A DNA stretch of 64,000 bases from Puccinia triticina (GCF_026914185.1 NC_070572.1:1736001-1800000), one strand, 5' to 3'; positions 22,719 to 32,907 are shown, counted from the first letter of the stretch. Notes: generated from the sequence alone by a model not told the origin. Translations and numbers: made by a program.

Positions 22719-22732
22719 TGGACGATCGTCCA
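22719..22732. repeat. Palindrome copy 9
   Basis: TGGACGATCGTCCA, perfect 14 bp, about 240 bp upstream of the gene D start. Confidence 0.8.
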
Positions 22733-22970
22733 AGTTACCAATGTTGCAACATACATTGGTATCTTCATTTTCCTATTATCTATCTTCCTCATTGTTCTCA
22801 AGGTGATCACCCACCAAAGGGGGTGTTTATCTCACCCCCTTTCAAAGATACCCACTGTACGGGCTGTTGCAGCAAAGAATCAACGTACCCACCCCCCACA
22901 GTGACACTCCCATCTTTCCCGCCGCTTTTCACCATTTCTCTTACCCCACAACTTGTCCATACTGACCTCA

Positions 22971-24093
22971 ATGAAGACCCATCTCACCAGCCTGACGAAC
23001 GGCACCATGCCCACCAGTATCACACACCTGCAGTCACACCTCACTGCAAGCGGAATTCCCGACGGTAATTCAGCATTTTCCCGCTCCATGCATGACTTCA
23101 CTCGGATCCTGCTGGGTATTGAAGCAACAAAGAGCGACCTTCCCCCTTCGCCGCCCCCATCTCAACTTACAAGCTTTCAGACAAAATCAAACGAGGCATA
23201 CACCAACACTGCTACCCTCACTAGCTTCCGTTCATACCTCTCCGAACACAACATTTCCCAGCTCGCTGTTGGAGGGAGAAGCAAGAGTATCCCGGTAGTA
23301 TGTCGGGATTTTTTTATTGAAGATCTGGCCAAGGCGAATATCCATCACGTCACTTTTGCCTGGCACGAATCCCCAGGTTCCCCTTACAACGAATGGTTCG
23401 GCAGCATGATTTGGAAGCACTGGATGTTTGCTAAAAACAATGGTCTCCTACACAAATACGCGATCTCTCCTGCCGAAGATACATATTCAAACGCCCAGAA
23501 GGTCTTATTCCGTTGGATTCATGGTCGCCAGTGCGATCTTCGACAATCATCTCGCACCCCCAACTGGCGTGAGCTCAAGTCTTCCCGCGAAAAAAGGAGC
23601 AAAAGGAGGAAACAGGTTTGTCTCCAACGTCTTTTGCAATAAAAACATCCATCATAATCTGACTTCCACTCTGTGTCTCGCGTTTCTGCAGTTAAGCGAT
23701 CATCGTGTAGATACTTGTGTGGCTTTGTCACTTCCTGCCAATTTGACGCGCATCTTCATGGACGCAGATTGCACCTCTGACACGGAAGAGGACGATCTAG
23801 GAAACCTCTATCGCATAAATGTGCCATGGCGCTCGCAAGAATTTACCCAATTTGCTCACAATTTGGACAATGCGACCATCGATCGTTTGCGCAGGGAAAA
23901 AGGAGCTCGATACATACAAAAGACTAAATTGCTTGAACTACGCCGACGTCCCGCTATCAACACATCTCAAGCTCCGCGAGTCCCCATCGGCTTGCCCCGC
24001 AACTGCTACAATCCCGTCTTCCTCCAATCGAGACCCGAAGTTGCCCAGGAAGTATTGAATACTCAGGAACCGTTAGAATTTCCTTCAATCTGA
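22971..24093 (+). CDS. Cargo gene D: 348-aa basic protein, paralogue of gene B
   Basis: Exons 22971-23615 and 23692-24093 join at CAG|TTA without a break. The start is the first ATG in frame (MKTHLTSLTNG). Motifs follow gene B: IEDLAKANIHHVTFAWHE, YNEWFGSMIWKHWMFAKNN, KVLFRWIHGRQCDLRQSSR, the basic exon end SSREKRSKRRKQ, then in exon 2 DADCTSDTEEDDL, VPWRSQEFTQFAHNLDNATI and RREKGARYIQKTK. The intron lies at the equivalent point of gene B. Divergence is high, so the duplication is old and both copies have been kept. Function unknown; three palindrome copies lie in its upstream region. Confidence 0.72.
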
Positions 24094-24299
24094 TTATCTC
24101 CGATTATCTTGCTGGCGTTGTTGATTAATGGATTCTATCATAAGCCGGATCACCTCCCTGGTGTTATCACTCGTTTGATCAAACGCTAAGCTGTAGAATC
24201 ACTCTCATTGGCACGTGACCGTCCCCAAAATATATGTAAATAGAAAATGCTTACTGGGCCAGCTCCTGCTTCCTTTTTTGTATCTACAAATTTGTATGT

Positions 24300-26763
24300 T
24301 TACATACGTCTCTTGTCATCAGCTGAATTAACATTCACGATCTGGAGAATTATCAAGCGTACCTCCATGATATTTACTTCAATGCTACCTTCTACAAAGT
24401 AACGAATTATGTGAGTAGTGCACTGTTGGCCCAGGCGATAGGCGCGATCGGTTGCCTGGCTTTCAACGCTTGGGTTCCAACATGGCTCCTGATGGTGTTT
24501 TCCGTTACTATGGGTCCCCAGGCGCTCTCCCTATATGTCATCAGGCTGACTCACCATCAAGTAAACTTTTTGCGTGCATGTCAGGTCGATCCCCACTCCA
24601 CCTGCTCCAACGGTTGCCAGAAGTACTCGAACGTTGGGGTCCTGCCTAAGTGTCTCTAAGCTCCTCCCCCTCTGTTGGAGTGAGCACCCGCCATTGAGCT
24701 GTTCAAAATGAATCCCCGCTTCGGCGAGTGCCACACCCACACTGGAAAAAAACCACCTTAGTGGACAAATTCATTTCTAATCAAATTAATACTTAAAAGA
24801 AAAGCGGCACTCACATCTGCAGGTAGTTCGTCCACTGAGAAAAAACCACTGCTTTTGCTACTTTTCCCCCCTGCTCCAATGTCAAATGCTTCTTCAGATC
24901 GGTTATCAAGTGGACAATTTTCGGACTGTCGGACCATGTTGTTTCCGTTTTTGGTAGACTCCACTTGCTCATATCAACCAATCCCGGATGATCACAGTAT
25001 AGCCGCAGCATTGTTAGTTGTTGAAAAAACTCTGCCGCATCCCAGGTTTCACTCTCTCGTTCGACTCCAAACATTTCGGCGAACTCGTAATAACGGTTCC
25101 GGTAGTCTTCCCGCCAAGGTTCCACCAGCTGTACCGCTACTTGTTCTTCCACTTTAGGTGGCAACTGGAGCACCTCTGTTTTCAACCGTCTTAAAGAAAC
25201 CGTGGTCAGCAACTGTTGAAGCAAATTGATGGCCTTCACTGATTTGCGTCGGATGTTTGGTTTGATAAATAACTGCCACACTTCTTCCCTCGCCCACGGG
25301 TCGACTCGGACAAATCGAAGTAAGGTGTATAGGTCACTCAGGTGATTCTGCAACGGCGTTCCGGTTAAGCATAGTTTTCTTTGACTCTCCAATGCCAGAA
25401 TGGCCCTGCTTCGCTTTGTTGATGGATCACGAATCAAACTAATAAAAAACCAGTAATCAGCAACAATTTCCCCAGGTGGTGAAATCCTTCAGAGATAACT
25501 ATCTCACTGGGCTTCATCCAATATTGTGCGAAACCAGGTTACTCCAAACAAAACTTCACACCGAGACTCGTGATGATTTGCCACCGTGTCGTACGTGACA
25601 AGGACAATATCGTTGGCCCAAATCTCTTGTCCGCTCCACTTTTTCCGCTCTTCCCCGTGGTACACGGCATACGTGATGAGACTTGTGTTGAGGTGTTTGA
25701 GGATCTCCGCCTCCCAATTGGTCAGGGTCAATAAGGGGCATATCACCAAAGTCGCCTTCGCATTCCGTGTGTCCTTACTAGCAAAAAACGCAGCATCATT
25801 TTTGGTTCTTGCAATTAAGGCTAGGGAAGTTAAAGTTTTTCCCAGACCCATGTCGTCGGCCAATATGGAGCCTTGATTTTGATGATTAATATCCGCCCTA
25901 GTTTGTCCTGAGTCGGCCAGTTTATTTAAGCAATACTTGAGCCACTCGCAGGTTGGTGAGTTCCAGAATGCGGACAGTATGTTTGATTCTGGTGATTCTA
26001 ACTGTAGAATGAACTCGAGGGCTCGTTGTTGGTGTGGTAAGAGAGGTGTTTTGCAGCCAGAAATTGATGCTGCAGCGGCCAAACGTTGCTGAATCCCAAT
26101 ACGAGACGAATGAGGAATCCCGTGGCATTTTTCGGGACAGTAGCCTTCAACCTTTTCTGTTTCAAGATTACTTTCTTCAAGTATTCTGAGTACCTCGGCA
26201 GAGTGATCGGACGGTGAGAACAGTATTAATATTAACGTCAGACTTGGCATTGGGGTTGGAGAAGCAACAAGGGTAGCCTCAATAAGGACGATCGGGTACG
26301 ATGTCTCAAGGAAGGTGTTTTCATCTGCCGTTCGATTTAAATATGTATTCAGCTCTGTTGACACCGTTCCAATAGGGCCTATAAGCAACTTTTTCAAAAC
26401 ACTTGATAGCGGTTCGGCGACGTGACCGGCTTGCTCCCCTGGCCAGGTAAAAACGTTGATGGTTTCTCGTCCTTTCTGAAGAAGTGCTCGTGTTCGGCTT
26501 ACATATTTGATTGATCCTTGAAGACGATCAACTATGGTGCAACTACTCGATATCGTCCCAAGGCATTCGAGGTTTTTTTGGCGTTCCTGTTGGGTATCTT
26601 GCTCCGGATTCATTTTCATGAAAAGCAACTCAATTTCTTGGTATACCGTACATAGAAAGCTATAGCAGCATATATTGTTTGTGATAGATAACAGGAGGAG
26701 AGGAAAACAGAGCAGACGAATGGTAAGCCGGCCATATCGGATCTGCTGTTTGGCAAGTGGCAT
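24300..26763 (-). CDS. Cargo gene E: SNF2-family DEAH ATPase, 744 aa
   Basis: Exons 26763-25508, 25438-24815, 24741-24555, 24488-24363 and 24341-24300 join in frame. Helicase motifs are complete: DDMGLGKT (Walker A), ATLVICPLLTLTNWE, DEAH rebuilt exactly across the first intron (GA-GCC-CA|T, giving DEAHLIRD), LTGTPLQN, then AVVFSQWTNYLQ, LLATVGAGGVGIDLT and DRAYRLGQ. The arrangement resembles the Rad5/Rad16/HLTF branch, but no RING finger is visible between the two lobes. The product would remodel or strip proteins from DNA. The N-terminal 230 residues, beginning with a hydrophobic stretch, are not recognised, and the true start could lie in an upstream exon; the last short exon is also inferred. 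It lies wholly inside the EnSpm ends. Confidence 0.8.
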
Positions 26764-27493
26764 CACACTGTGGGCACTAACGACCTAGTACATACCAAAA
26801 GGCCCAAAGCTTGAGGGTTGACGCAGAGCTTTTTTGCTGATGATTTGCTGACCAGTCCTCCACATCAGCTCCTATCAGCGTAGTGCTTCAAAGTTCATGG
26901 GCAGCATTCATACACATTCGTGACCACAACATGTTACATACTGTGAATCCCCTTAAGAAACCGATCTACATACATAATAGGTTATTATCCATCCACATCC
27001 TCCCTGAATGTCAGTTATCGAAAGGTTACTTTTTTCCTCTATTTTCTGCAACTGCAACTTTGGAGACAGAATTCCCTCCACTCTTGTGTTCACATCATCT
27101 GAGTCAGGACCCTTGTGTTGTAATCCTGACAAGAATTTCATCATCAAGTACTTCTGAGCAAAAGATGTCTTTTAACTCTTTCATCATGCCTTCTCTTGGA
27201 ATTTTCAAAATGGAGTAAAGAAATACAAATAAGAAAAACCAATGTGTATCTAATTTTGGGGATACACTGATTTGTTGACTGAACTTAACTTCAATCTATG
27301 GCGAGGGCCAGAAATCAAGACCAACAGCCTCCATCTCTCATATACCCAAAAAGAACTTGCATTGAATAAAACCCCATATTTGTGGCTTGTAAGGGAAAAT
27401 TACTCTCAAAGTAACATCAAAATTGAGAGGTGGTTAAATGGTCACAACTCATGGCTTTTGTATGGGTAATTTTTGTGTAATAGCAAGCTTTGA
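26764..27493. other. Right subterminal region of the EnSpm element
   Basis: AT-rich, no gene recognised, no palindrome core. Presumably holds the promoter of gene E and subterminal transposase sites. Confidence 0.35.
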
Positions 27494-27536
27494 AGCATGG
27501 CAATGTGCACACATTGCCTTGCTTTTTGGGGCGGTG
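27494..27536 (-). repeat. EnSpm right terminal inverted repeat, 43 bp
   Basis: Reverse complement is identical to 9872-9914; next to it lies the duplication TAC at 27537-27539. Confidence 0.93.
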
Positions 27537-27539
27537 TAC

Positions 27540-28564
27540 GTGTACGCAGATGTGGATCTTTGGTCATGTTGATCCTCAGCCCAGTCAGAATCGGAGTAGC
27601 CGGCGCAGGTCAGCTCACCACCTAGTCGCAAGCGGAGATGTTGGGTGGAGAGAAGGTAATTGAGAATTCGAAGGGCCGCTTGCCAGTGCGCTTCTGAGGG
27701 ATCCCGGAGAAATTGGGACAACTGGTTCACTGCAAAAGCTATATCCGGTCGAGTGCATTGAGATGCCCAGAGGAGGGCCCCGATGAGCTGCGGGTAAGGA
27801 CCTGAAGATGTCGGTTCCTCTGGCTTTTGTGGCACCAGGTTCTTGAAGGCGGAGTCTGTCGGAGTGCTGACAGATACACTTGTACCGGAAAGGAAGCGGT
27901 GTTGTAGATCGGCGATATAGTGAGCTTGAGATAGATAGACGAGGTGGCTATCCAAATCCCTGTCAATCTTCATGGACAAGAAATGATGGAGATCCTCATC
28001 TGCACCAATCTTGAAGCGGGAGCCCAGATTTTTGATTAGCGGGTCAACAAAAGACGGTTCACCCACAATAGCGAGGTCATCGACGTGAACGGTCACCGCG
28101 CCAACAAGATTGCCGTCCTTGATTGTGAAGTACAGAGTCGGGTCATACTTTGACTGCGTGAGACCCGCTTGGATGATTCCGTTGTGTAGCTCAAGGTTCC
28201 ACTCACGCGGTGATTGCTTGAGTCCGTAGATTGACCGATGGACCTCGCAAACCCAGTTGGGGTGGGCAGGATCAACGAACCCGGGAGGCTGTTCCATATA
28301 GACAGGCTCTTCAAGACAACCATTAATAAAAGCAGTCTTGAAATCTACCTGCCTACCTTTCCACTTCTTGATAGCCAAAAGACTTAGGATCAGTTGCAGA
28401 GTCTCAAGTCTAAGAGTCGGGGCAAAAACTTCCTCGTAGTCAACTCCTTGAACCTGAGTGTAGCCCATGGCAACAAGTCTTGCTTTGAGTTTTTGAATGG
28501 TGTTGTTGGGTCGACGCTTGACCTTGAATACCCATTTCGACTTGATGATCTTGCGCTTGAGGGG
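27540..28564 (-). CDS. Copia-2 reverse transcriptase and start of RNase H
   Basis: Continues the polyprotein after the TGA at 28565-28567. It reads KSKWVFKVKR, VDYEEVFAPTLRLETLQLIL, VDFKTAFINGCLEEPVYMEQ, SIYGLKQSPREWN and the active-site box VHVDDLAIVGE. RNase H begins at GYSDSDWAEDQHDQRSTSAY and is cut there by the EnSpm insertion (duplication TAC 27537-27539). No nonsense codon lies inside this segment. Confidence 0.88.
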
Positions 28565-31516
28565 TCAAGGGACGAGATTCCATGTCTGCATGCCAAGAAG
28601 GGATAGGAATTCGTCGTTTGCGGACTTGAGCCAGCGAGTTTTATGCGGTAAGCGGAGGAGTTGCTTCCAGGTTTTTGGAGTGTCTACCTCGTCGGCCGTG
28701 GAGGCCAATTTGGACCACGTTCCGTATCGATTTGGAGCCCGTCGTTGACGGCTGGAACGTCTGGCTGGTGGTGGTGGAGACTTAGGAGGAGACGGCACCG
28801 GCTCTTGAGGTGGAGAGTCAGGAGAAGAAGGCGAAGCAGGCGAAGCAGGGGTCAGAGAAGGGATAGGGGCATGAGAAGATGGAGGAGAGTGGGATGAGGG
28901 CGGGGAGTTAGCAGGGCACTTGAGCGGAGAAGAGGGGGAAGGGGGGGGAACAGGAAGGGGCTGAGGGGAAGGAGGCGGGGTAGATACAGGAGCATGAATC
29001 GAGGCCGTGAGGCAACAATCGAACCGAGGTTGTAGGGGTATGTCGAGAGGGGGAGGTTCCAGGATTGATGGGCGGGAATCTGGAGTCGGCAGGGATGTTT
29101 GTCCATCTGGAGCAGAAGGCTCCAGCATGTGTGGTGGCCAAGGAAGCTCGACAAATAGTGGAGGTGGTTCCCTTTTTAGTTCAGAGCCGTAGGGAAAGGA
29201 TTCATCGTCGAAAAGGACGTCACGGGATTTGATTACGGACCTCCTTTCCAAATCCCAGAGTCTGTAACCGTTGCCGTTGCCAAGATAGTACAGAAGTAGG
29301 GAGGGACGGCCTTTTGCATCAAGCTTCTGCCTGTTTGCTTCGGGTACCTTGTACCACACAAGGCAGCCAAACGGGTGGAGAGAGGGAAGATGGACGAGCG
29401 GTTTGCCAAGGATGTTGTTTGGCGCCTTGAAGCCTGCGGGGGTGTAACAGGGGAAAGAGTTCAGCGTGAAAGAGATATGCCATAGTGCATCCGCCCAGAA
29501 GGGTTTTGGAAGACCGGCGCTTTGAAGTGAGCAGCGAATCAGATTTCCCAGCGTGTGGTTTGTCCGTTCTGCGACTCCATTGAGTTCAGGAGAGTGGGAA
29601 GGTCCTGGCTCATGAGTGATACCGGCAAGATCCAGATAGGGGGAAAATTCATTCGACATATACTCCCCGCCGTTATCGGAGCGTAGACTCAGGATTTTGT
29701 GGGACCCATCTCGTTCAAAATGGGCACAAAAGATCTTAAAGCAGGAAAAAACGTTTGACTTGGATTTCATCGGGAAAAGGGAAACAGATTTGGAATAGTT
29801 GTTGACAAAAGTGACAAAGTATTTGTACCCCTCCCTTGATAACACCTCAAACAAGCCTACATCGGAGTGTATTAGCTTGCCGGGCGTATCGGACCTGTGC
29901 GCTGATTGGGATTTGAGAGGAGAGCGGTGCATTTTTGACTGTACACATACTGTGCAGCGTTGAACATCAACTTTGTTGATGATCGTTGGCTTGATTTTCA
30001 GTGTCTTCAGGAGTTTTTTGAGAGGCCGTAGGCCTATGTGGGAGAGACAACGATGAAAGCCCAGAAGAGAGCTGTCAACGGAGGACAGTTTGAGGGCAGA
30101 GGCAGAATGTGACTTTACCTCGTTGGACGGTAGATAATAGAGGCCACCTTTGCGGTATCCTTGTCCAACGGCCTTGCCTTCGACTTTCACAGAGTCTGCT
30201 TTGAAAATGTCACAGCGTTGCTTGTGGAAGACGCATGTGAGGCCGGCATCACACATTGCTGCAATGGATAACAACGGTTCGTGTAAATCAGGAACAACCA
30301 AGGTAGGAACGGAGACTGGGGTGCTGAGGGGGAGGGTGGCGATACCACGGTGAGAAGCTCCAACGACCAAGTGATTGGCGAGTCGGACGGGCGTGCTGTC
30401 CGGTTTGATGTTTGAGACACCAGCCGAATAGGGAGTCATACAGTTTGAGCATCCCAAATCAAGGTTGGCATCCCAAAGTGGAGTCAAAGCGGCGTTGGCA
30501 GCCTGATCGGTGAGTGCGACAGCATTTTCTGCCCTGGCTGGATGACTGACAGGGGTGTCGTTGTTTGAACCAGAGTAATCAGAATCCTCTTGGTCTTCAT
30601 CGCCACCGAGATCAACGACGGTCGTTTGGCCTGCTTTAGCCTGGGTTTTTGAGCAATAATGGTTTCCAGGCGGCTTTGTTGATCTACCACCATTGTCAGG
30701 ACGACGAGGAGCAGTGGAGCTCCGGCGATTGTACTCAGCTAGGATTCTGGCTGCGTTTTCGCAGACCTCCAGGTTGTGTCCGGACCGCTTGCAGAATGTG
30801 CAGTACAAGGAATGGTTGAGAGGCGGTTGGGAGGACCTGGGAGGGGGTTGATGAGAGAGCGAAGTGCGTGCAACCGATTCAACCATTGATTGCTCCTTGT
30901 TCCTGGTCTTTCTACAAAGGTGCTCCGCCTTTAGGGCATCCAGGATCTTGACAGGGGGAACTCTGGGGTTGTTCATCATTGCGGAGACGCATGCCAGCCA
31001 GTCAGATGGCAGAGAAGTGAGAATGGACGACGAGTAGATGTCGTCCAGAGTGAGCAGAGCATCAGCGGTGATGAGAGCTGAGAGGCTTTCGAACGTTTTA
31101 GCCATATCGTCCAGGTGAGCGGTCAGATCATCGCCCGTCATTTGGGCGGTCGTGAGCTTGCGAAGGAAGTAGGTAATGCCCCCAGCAGATGAGTCTTGAT
31201 GGGCTTCCTTGAGGGCTGTCCAGAGCACTCGAGCGTCCGTTGTGATGTGACGAACTTTTTGTACATGCACTGCGTGGATCGTGCTGGAGATGGCTCCGAA
31301 AGCTGCTTTGTTATTGCGAGCCCAATTTGGATTCGCTCTAGCCTTTGCTATATTGTCATCAATAACATACATGACATCGGTTGTGTTGAGATGAGCCCGC
31401 ATAAACCAGGTCCACTTGTTGTAGTTGGATCCTGGTCCGGGGGGCTTGAGTCGCTCAATGGTGGTGGTCTTGAGGGCTGGATGGGTCCAGGTCTCCGGGT
31501 CGGGTTTAGAAGACAT
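28565..31516 (-). CDS. Copia-2 Gag-protease-integrase, 983 aa
   Basis: ATG 31516 opens one frame for 983 codons. Gag (residues 1-230) is of the UBN2/copia type (WTALKEAHQD, LTSLPSDWLACVSAMMNN). A CCHC zinc knuckle follows (CTFCKRSGHNLEVC), then a protease-like DLGCSNCM in place of the usual DSGAS.H, then integrase with the HHCC region (HRCLSHIGLRPL..CTVCVQSK), catalytic IHSDVGLF, SLRSDNGGEYMSNEF and NGVAERTNHTL. A Pro/Ser-rich linker (about residues 830-920) precedes the RT. The frame ends at TGA 28565-28567 in 'NLVP*PLKRKIIKSKWVF', where Arg (CGA) fits, so the polyprotein is split only by that codon. LTR primer site and start are about 140 bp apart. Confidence 0.88.
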   Translation of the reverse strand: MSSKPDPETWTHPALKTTTIERLKPPGPGSNYNKWTWFMRAHLNTTDVMYVIDDNIAKARANPNWARNNKAAFGAISSTIHAVHVQKVRHITTDARVLWTALKEAHQDSSAGGITYFLRKLTTAQMTGDDLTAHLDDMAKTFESLSALITADALLTLDDIYSSSILTSLPSDWLACVSAMMNNPRVPPVKILDALKAEHLCRKTRNKEQSMVESVARTSLSHQPPPRSSQPPLNHSLYCTFCKRSGHNLEVCENAARILAEYNRRSSTAPRRPDNGGRSTKPPGNHYCSKTQAKAGQTTVVDLGGDEDQEDSDYSGSNNDTPVSHPARAENAVALTDQAANAALTPLWDANLDLGCSNCMTPYSAGVSNIKPDSTPVRLANHLVVGASHRGIATLPLSTPVSVPTLVVPDLHEPLLSIAAMCDAGLTCVFHKQRCDIFKADSVKVEGKAVGQGYRKGGLYYLPSNEVKSHSASALKLSSVDSSLLGFHRCLSHIGLRPLKKLLKTLKIKPTIINKVDVQRCTVCVQSKMHRSPLKSQSAHRSDTPGKLIHSDVGLFEVLSREGYKYFVTFVNNYSKSVSLFPMKSKSNVFSCFKIFCAHFERDGSHKILSLRSDNGGEYMSNEFSPYLDLAGITHEPGPSHSPELNGVAERTNHTLGNLIRCSLQSAGLPKPFWADALWHISFTLNSFPCYTPAGFKAPNNILGKPLVHLPSLHPFGCLVWYKVPEANRQKLDAKGRPSLLLYYLGNGNGYRLWDLERRSVIKSRDVLFDDESFPYGSELKREPPPLFVELPWPPHMLEPSAPDGQTSLPTPDSRPSILEPPPLDIPLQPRFDCCLTASIHAPVSTPPPSPQPLPVPPPSPSSPLKCPANSPPSSHSPPSSHAPIPSLTPASPASPSSPDSPPQEPVPSPPKSPPPPARRSSRQRRAPNRYGTWSKLASTADEVDTPKTWKQLLRLPHKTRWLKSANDEFLSLLGMQTWNLVP

Positions 31517-31658
31517 GGTTGAGATGGGTCAATTTGTGGACGGGTTTGTCAGTGGTTTGGGTTCAGATTTTGGTGGTGATGGTGTCATGAACCGGAAGCT
31601 TTATTGAGAAGCGTACGGATCCTCCACGCTGATAGAGATGCTGCGGCTTTAGCGGCAA

Positions 31659-31673
31659 ATGGTGCTCATAACC
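31659..31673 (-). promoter_or_regulatory. Copia-2 primer binding site
   Basis: Minus strand GGTTATGAGCACCAT directly follows the 5' LTR; it is the same half-tRNA initiator-Met type site as in Copia-1. Confidence 0.7.
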
Positions 31674-32095
31674 TGTTGCAGTGATGAACCTGGAACAGCA
31701 GAAGAGAATGATGATGGTCGTGGAAGGATTATCATTGCATCACACCAGGAAAAAACAATGATCACTTGTTTGCAAGTGACATAAAAAAGTACAAAGGGGC
31801 CTTTGTACTTTGCTATGTCACTTGTTGACAAGTGATAATTGTTTTTTCCTGGTGTCAGAGAGGAAAAACAAAGAGAAGAAGACTGAAAGAGAGAGAGAAA
31901 GAAAAACAGGAAAACACTCACCTGGAACAGCAGAAGAGAATGATGATGGTCGTGGAAGGATGAGGAAAGAGAGCCTTCCACGTCTGCTGCTCCAGGTGAC
32001 TACAATGGTGAAATGTCACAGACTGTGATATGCAGAAAACAGGTTTGAAGCAGAAACAGAAGAGAGAAGAAAACAAACACTACACAACCTCAACA
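31674..32095 (-). repeat. Copia-2 5' LTR, 307 bp plus inserted MITE
   Basis: Differs from the 3' LTR at one base apart from a 112-bp MITE and its TCA duplication. Confidence 0.93.
31743..31854. mobile_element. 112-bp MITE in the Copia-2 5' LTR
   Basis: Absent from the other LTR, so the borders are certain. The ends are inverted CACCAGGAAAAAACAAT, followed by 'gtcacttg' style arms, and the flanks are the 3-bp duplication TCA (31740-31742 and 31855-31857). It is almost a single hairpin with a 'caaaggggcctttg' centre. The ends match those of the large element at 57810-60155, which could be its relative. Confidence 0.88.
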
Positions 32096-32100
32096 ATTTG

Positions 32101-32907
32101 ACTCAGCTTTCCGGCGAAGGACTTCTCCGTCAAGTCATGGGTCCGAATGGTTTTGATGGCCTCAACAAGGAAGTTTTGAAGGTTCTGCTTGTGAAAGCCC
32201 TCAGCAACACTCCCAAGACTAACAACGTGTCTTCTTCCTTGGTTTCAAGCCACCTTCACTGGCAAAAAGCTGGTGAAAAAATGCAACCATCCCTTCAACT
32301 CAATGGTTCTAATTTTCCTCTCTGGTCGGTGTCTTTGAAGGAGCTTGTTGCGACCGTCACCCGCATGGAGGATTACTTTGATCGGGACATGTTCAAGGAT
32401 GATCCAGATACTGCGCTCGGTGTTCTAACAATCATCAAGCACTCCATCAATCCGGCTCTTCGACCATCTCTCAACGGCATGACGGGCCATGGAGCGTGGA
32501 CTTCTCTTGTTGCTTGTTTTGCTGGGGCTTCCTGGTCGGTTCTGGCAACTTGGTGGTCCAATATTGCAAGGTCAGCGGATGATGCATCTGATTTGGTTGC
32601 TGCAACTTTTGAGACTTTCAAGCGTGATTTAATTGATTTAGAGACTTGTTTGGGTGGCTGGACAACTGACAACTTGTTGGCGTTGACTTTTCATTCTGCT
32701 CTTTGACGTCATGGTTTGGATTTTGCCAACGCTATGGATGCTCGCCTGGCTATTTCGCCAAGCCTGTCCATCACTGCCACCAACATCCTCAATGTGGCAA
32801 CCCGCGTGAATGCAAGCTTGTCTTCTTCAAGTTCTCGACCAACAGTCATGGCGATGTTGAATCAACAAGGCTGTGGTTCTCATTTTTGGGGCCGTTGCTC
32901 TGGATGA
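32101..32907 (+). pseudogene. Copia-1 Gag, main part
   Basis: Resumes after the Copia-2 insertion: LTQLSGEGLLRQVMGPNGF, then MQPSLQLNGSNFPLWSVSLK and FETFKRDLIDLETCLGGWTT, typical of Copia Gag (UBN2-like). TGA codons at 32704-32706 and 32905-32907 interrupt it, and the frame then shifts to that of pol. Arg fits at 32704 (AL*RHGLDF). Confidence 0.7.

Larger units (their letters stand above)
9872..27536. mobile_element. 17.7 kb EnSpm/CACTA-type DNA transposon with cargo genes
   Basis: The ends are perfect 43-bp inverted repeats starting CACCGCCCCAAAAAGCAAGG (9872-9914 and 27494-27536), flanked by the 3-bp duplication TAC (9869-9871 and 27537-27539). Removing the element and one copy of TAC restores the Copia-2 reading frame '..SAYTYCLGDGAISWK', so the borders are exact. 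Each end holds an internal hairpin GGCAATGTG-TG-CACATTGCC. Ends beginning CAC, a 3-bp duplication and a Tnp2-type transposase define the EnSpm/CACTA superfamily. Five or six genes lie inside, all apparently uninterrupted, together with a recurrent palindrome. It is the innermost and so the youngest insertion of the nest. Confidence 0.92.
9080..32095 (-). mobile_element. Copia-2 LTR retrotransposon, reverse orientation, carrying the EnSpm element
   Basis: LTRs at 9080-9386 and 31674-32095 are flanked by ATTTG (9075-9079, 32096-32100). After removing the MITE from the right copy both are 307 bp and differ at one position (gttgtgg/gtcgtgg, a CpG). The purine tract (aaggggggg, minus strand, 9387-9395) and the primer site at 31659-31673 fix the minus-strand orientation. 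The pol gene is intact except for two TGA codons and the 17.7 kb EnSpm-type insertion in RNase H. The LTR identity makes this a very young insertion. Confidence 0.93.

Noticed and set aside
22673..23068. 131-codon frame before gene D
   Set aside because: It overlaps a palindrome and the promoter of gene D and shows no conserved content.
9872..27536. Helitron or Starship-type giant element
   Set aside because: Inverted CAC ends, a 3-bp duplication and a Tnp2 transposase fit EnSpm/CACTA; no tyrosine recombinase or RepHel protein is present.
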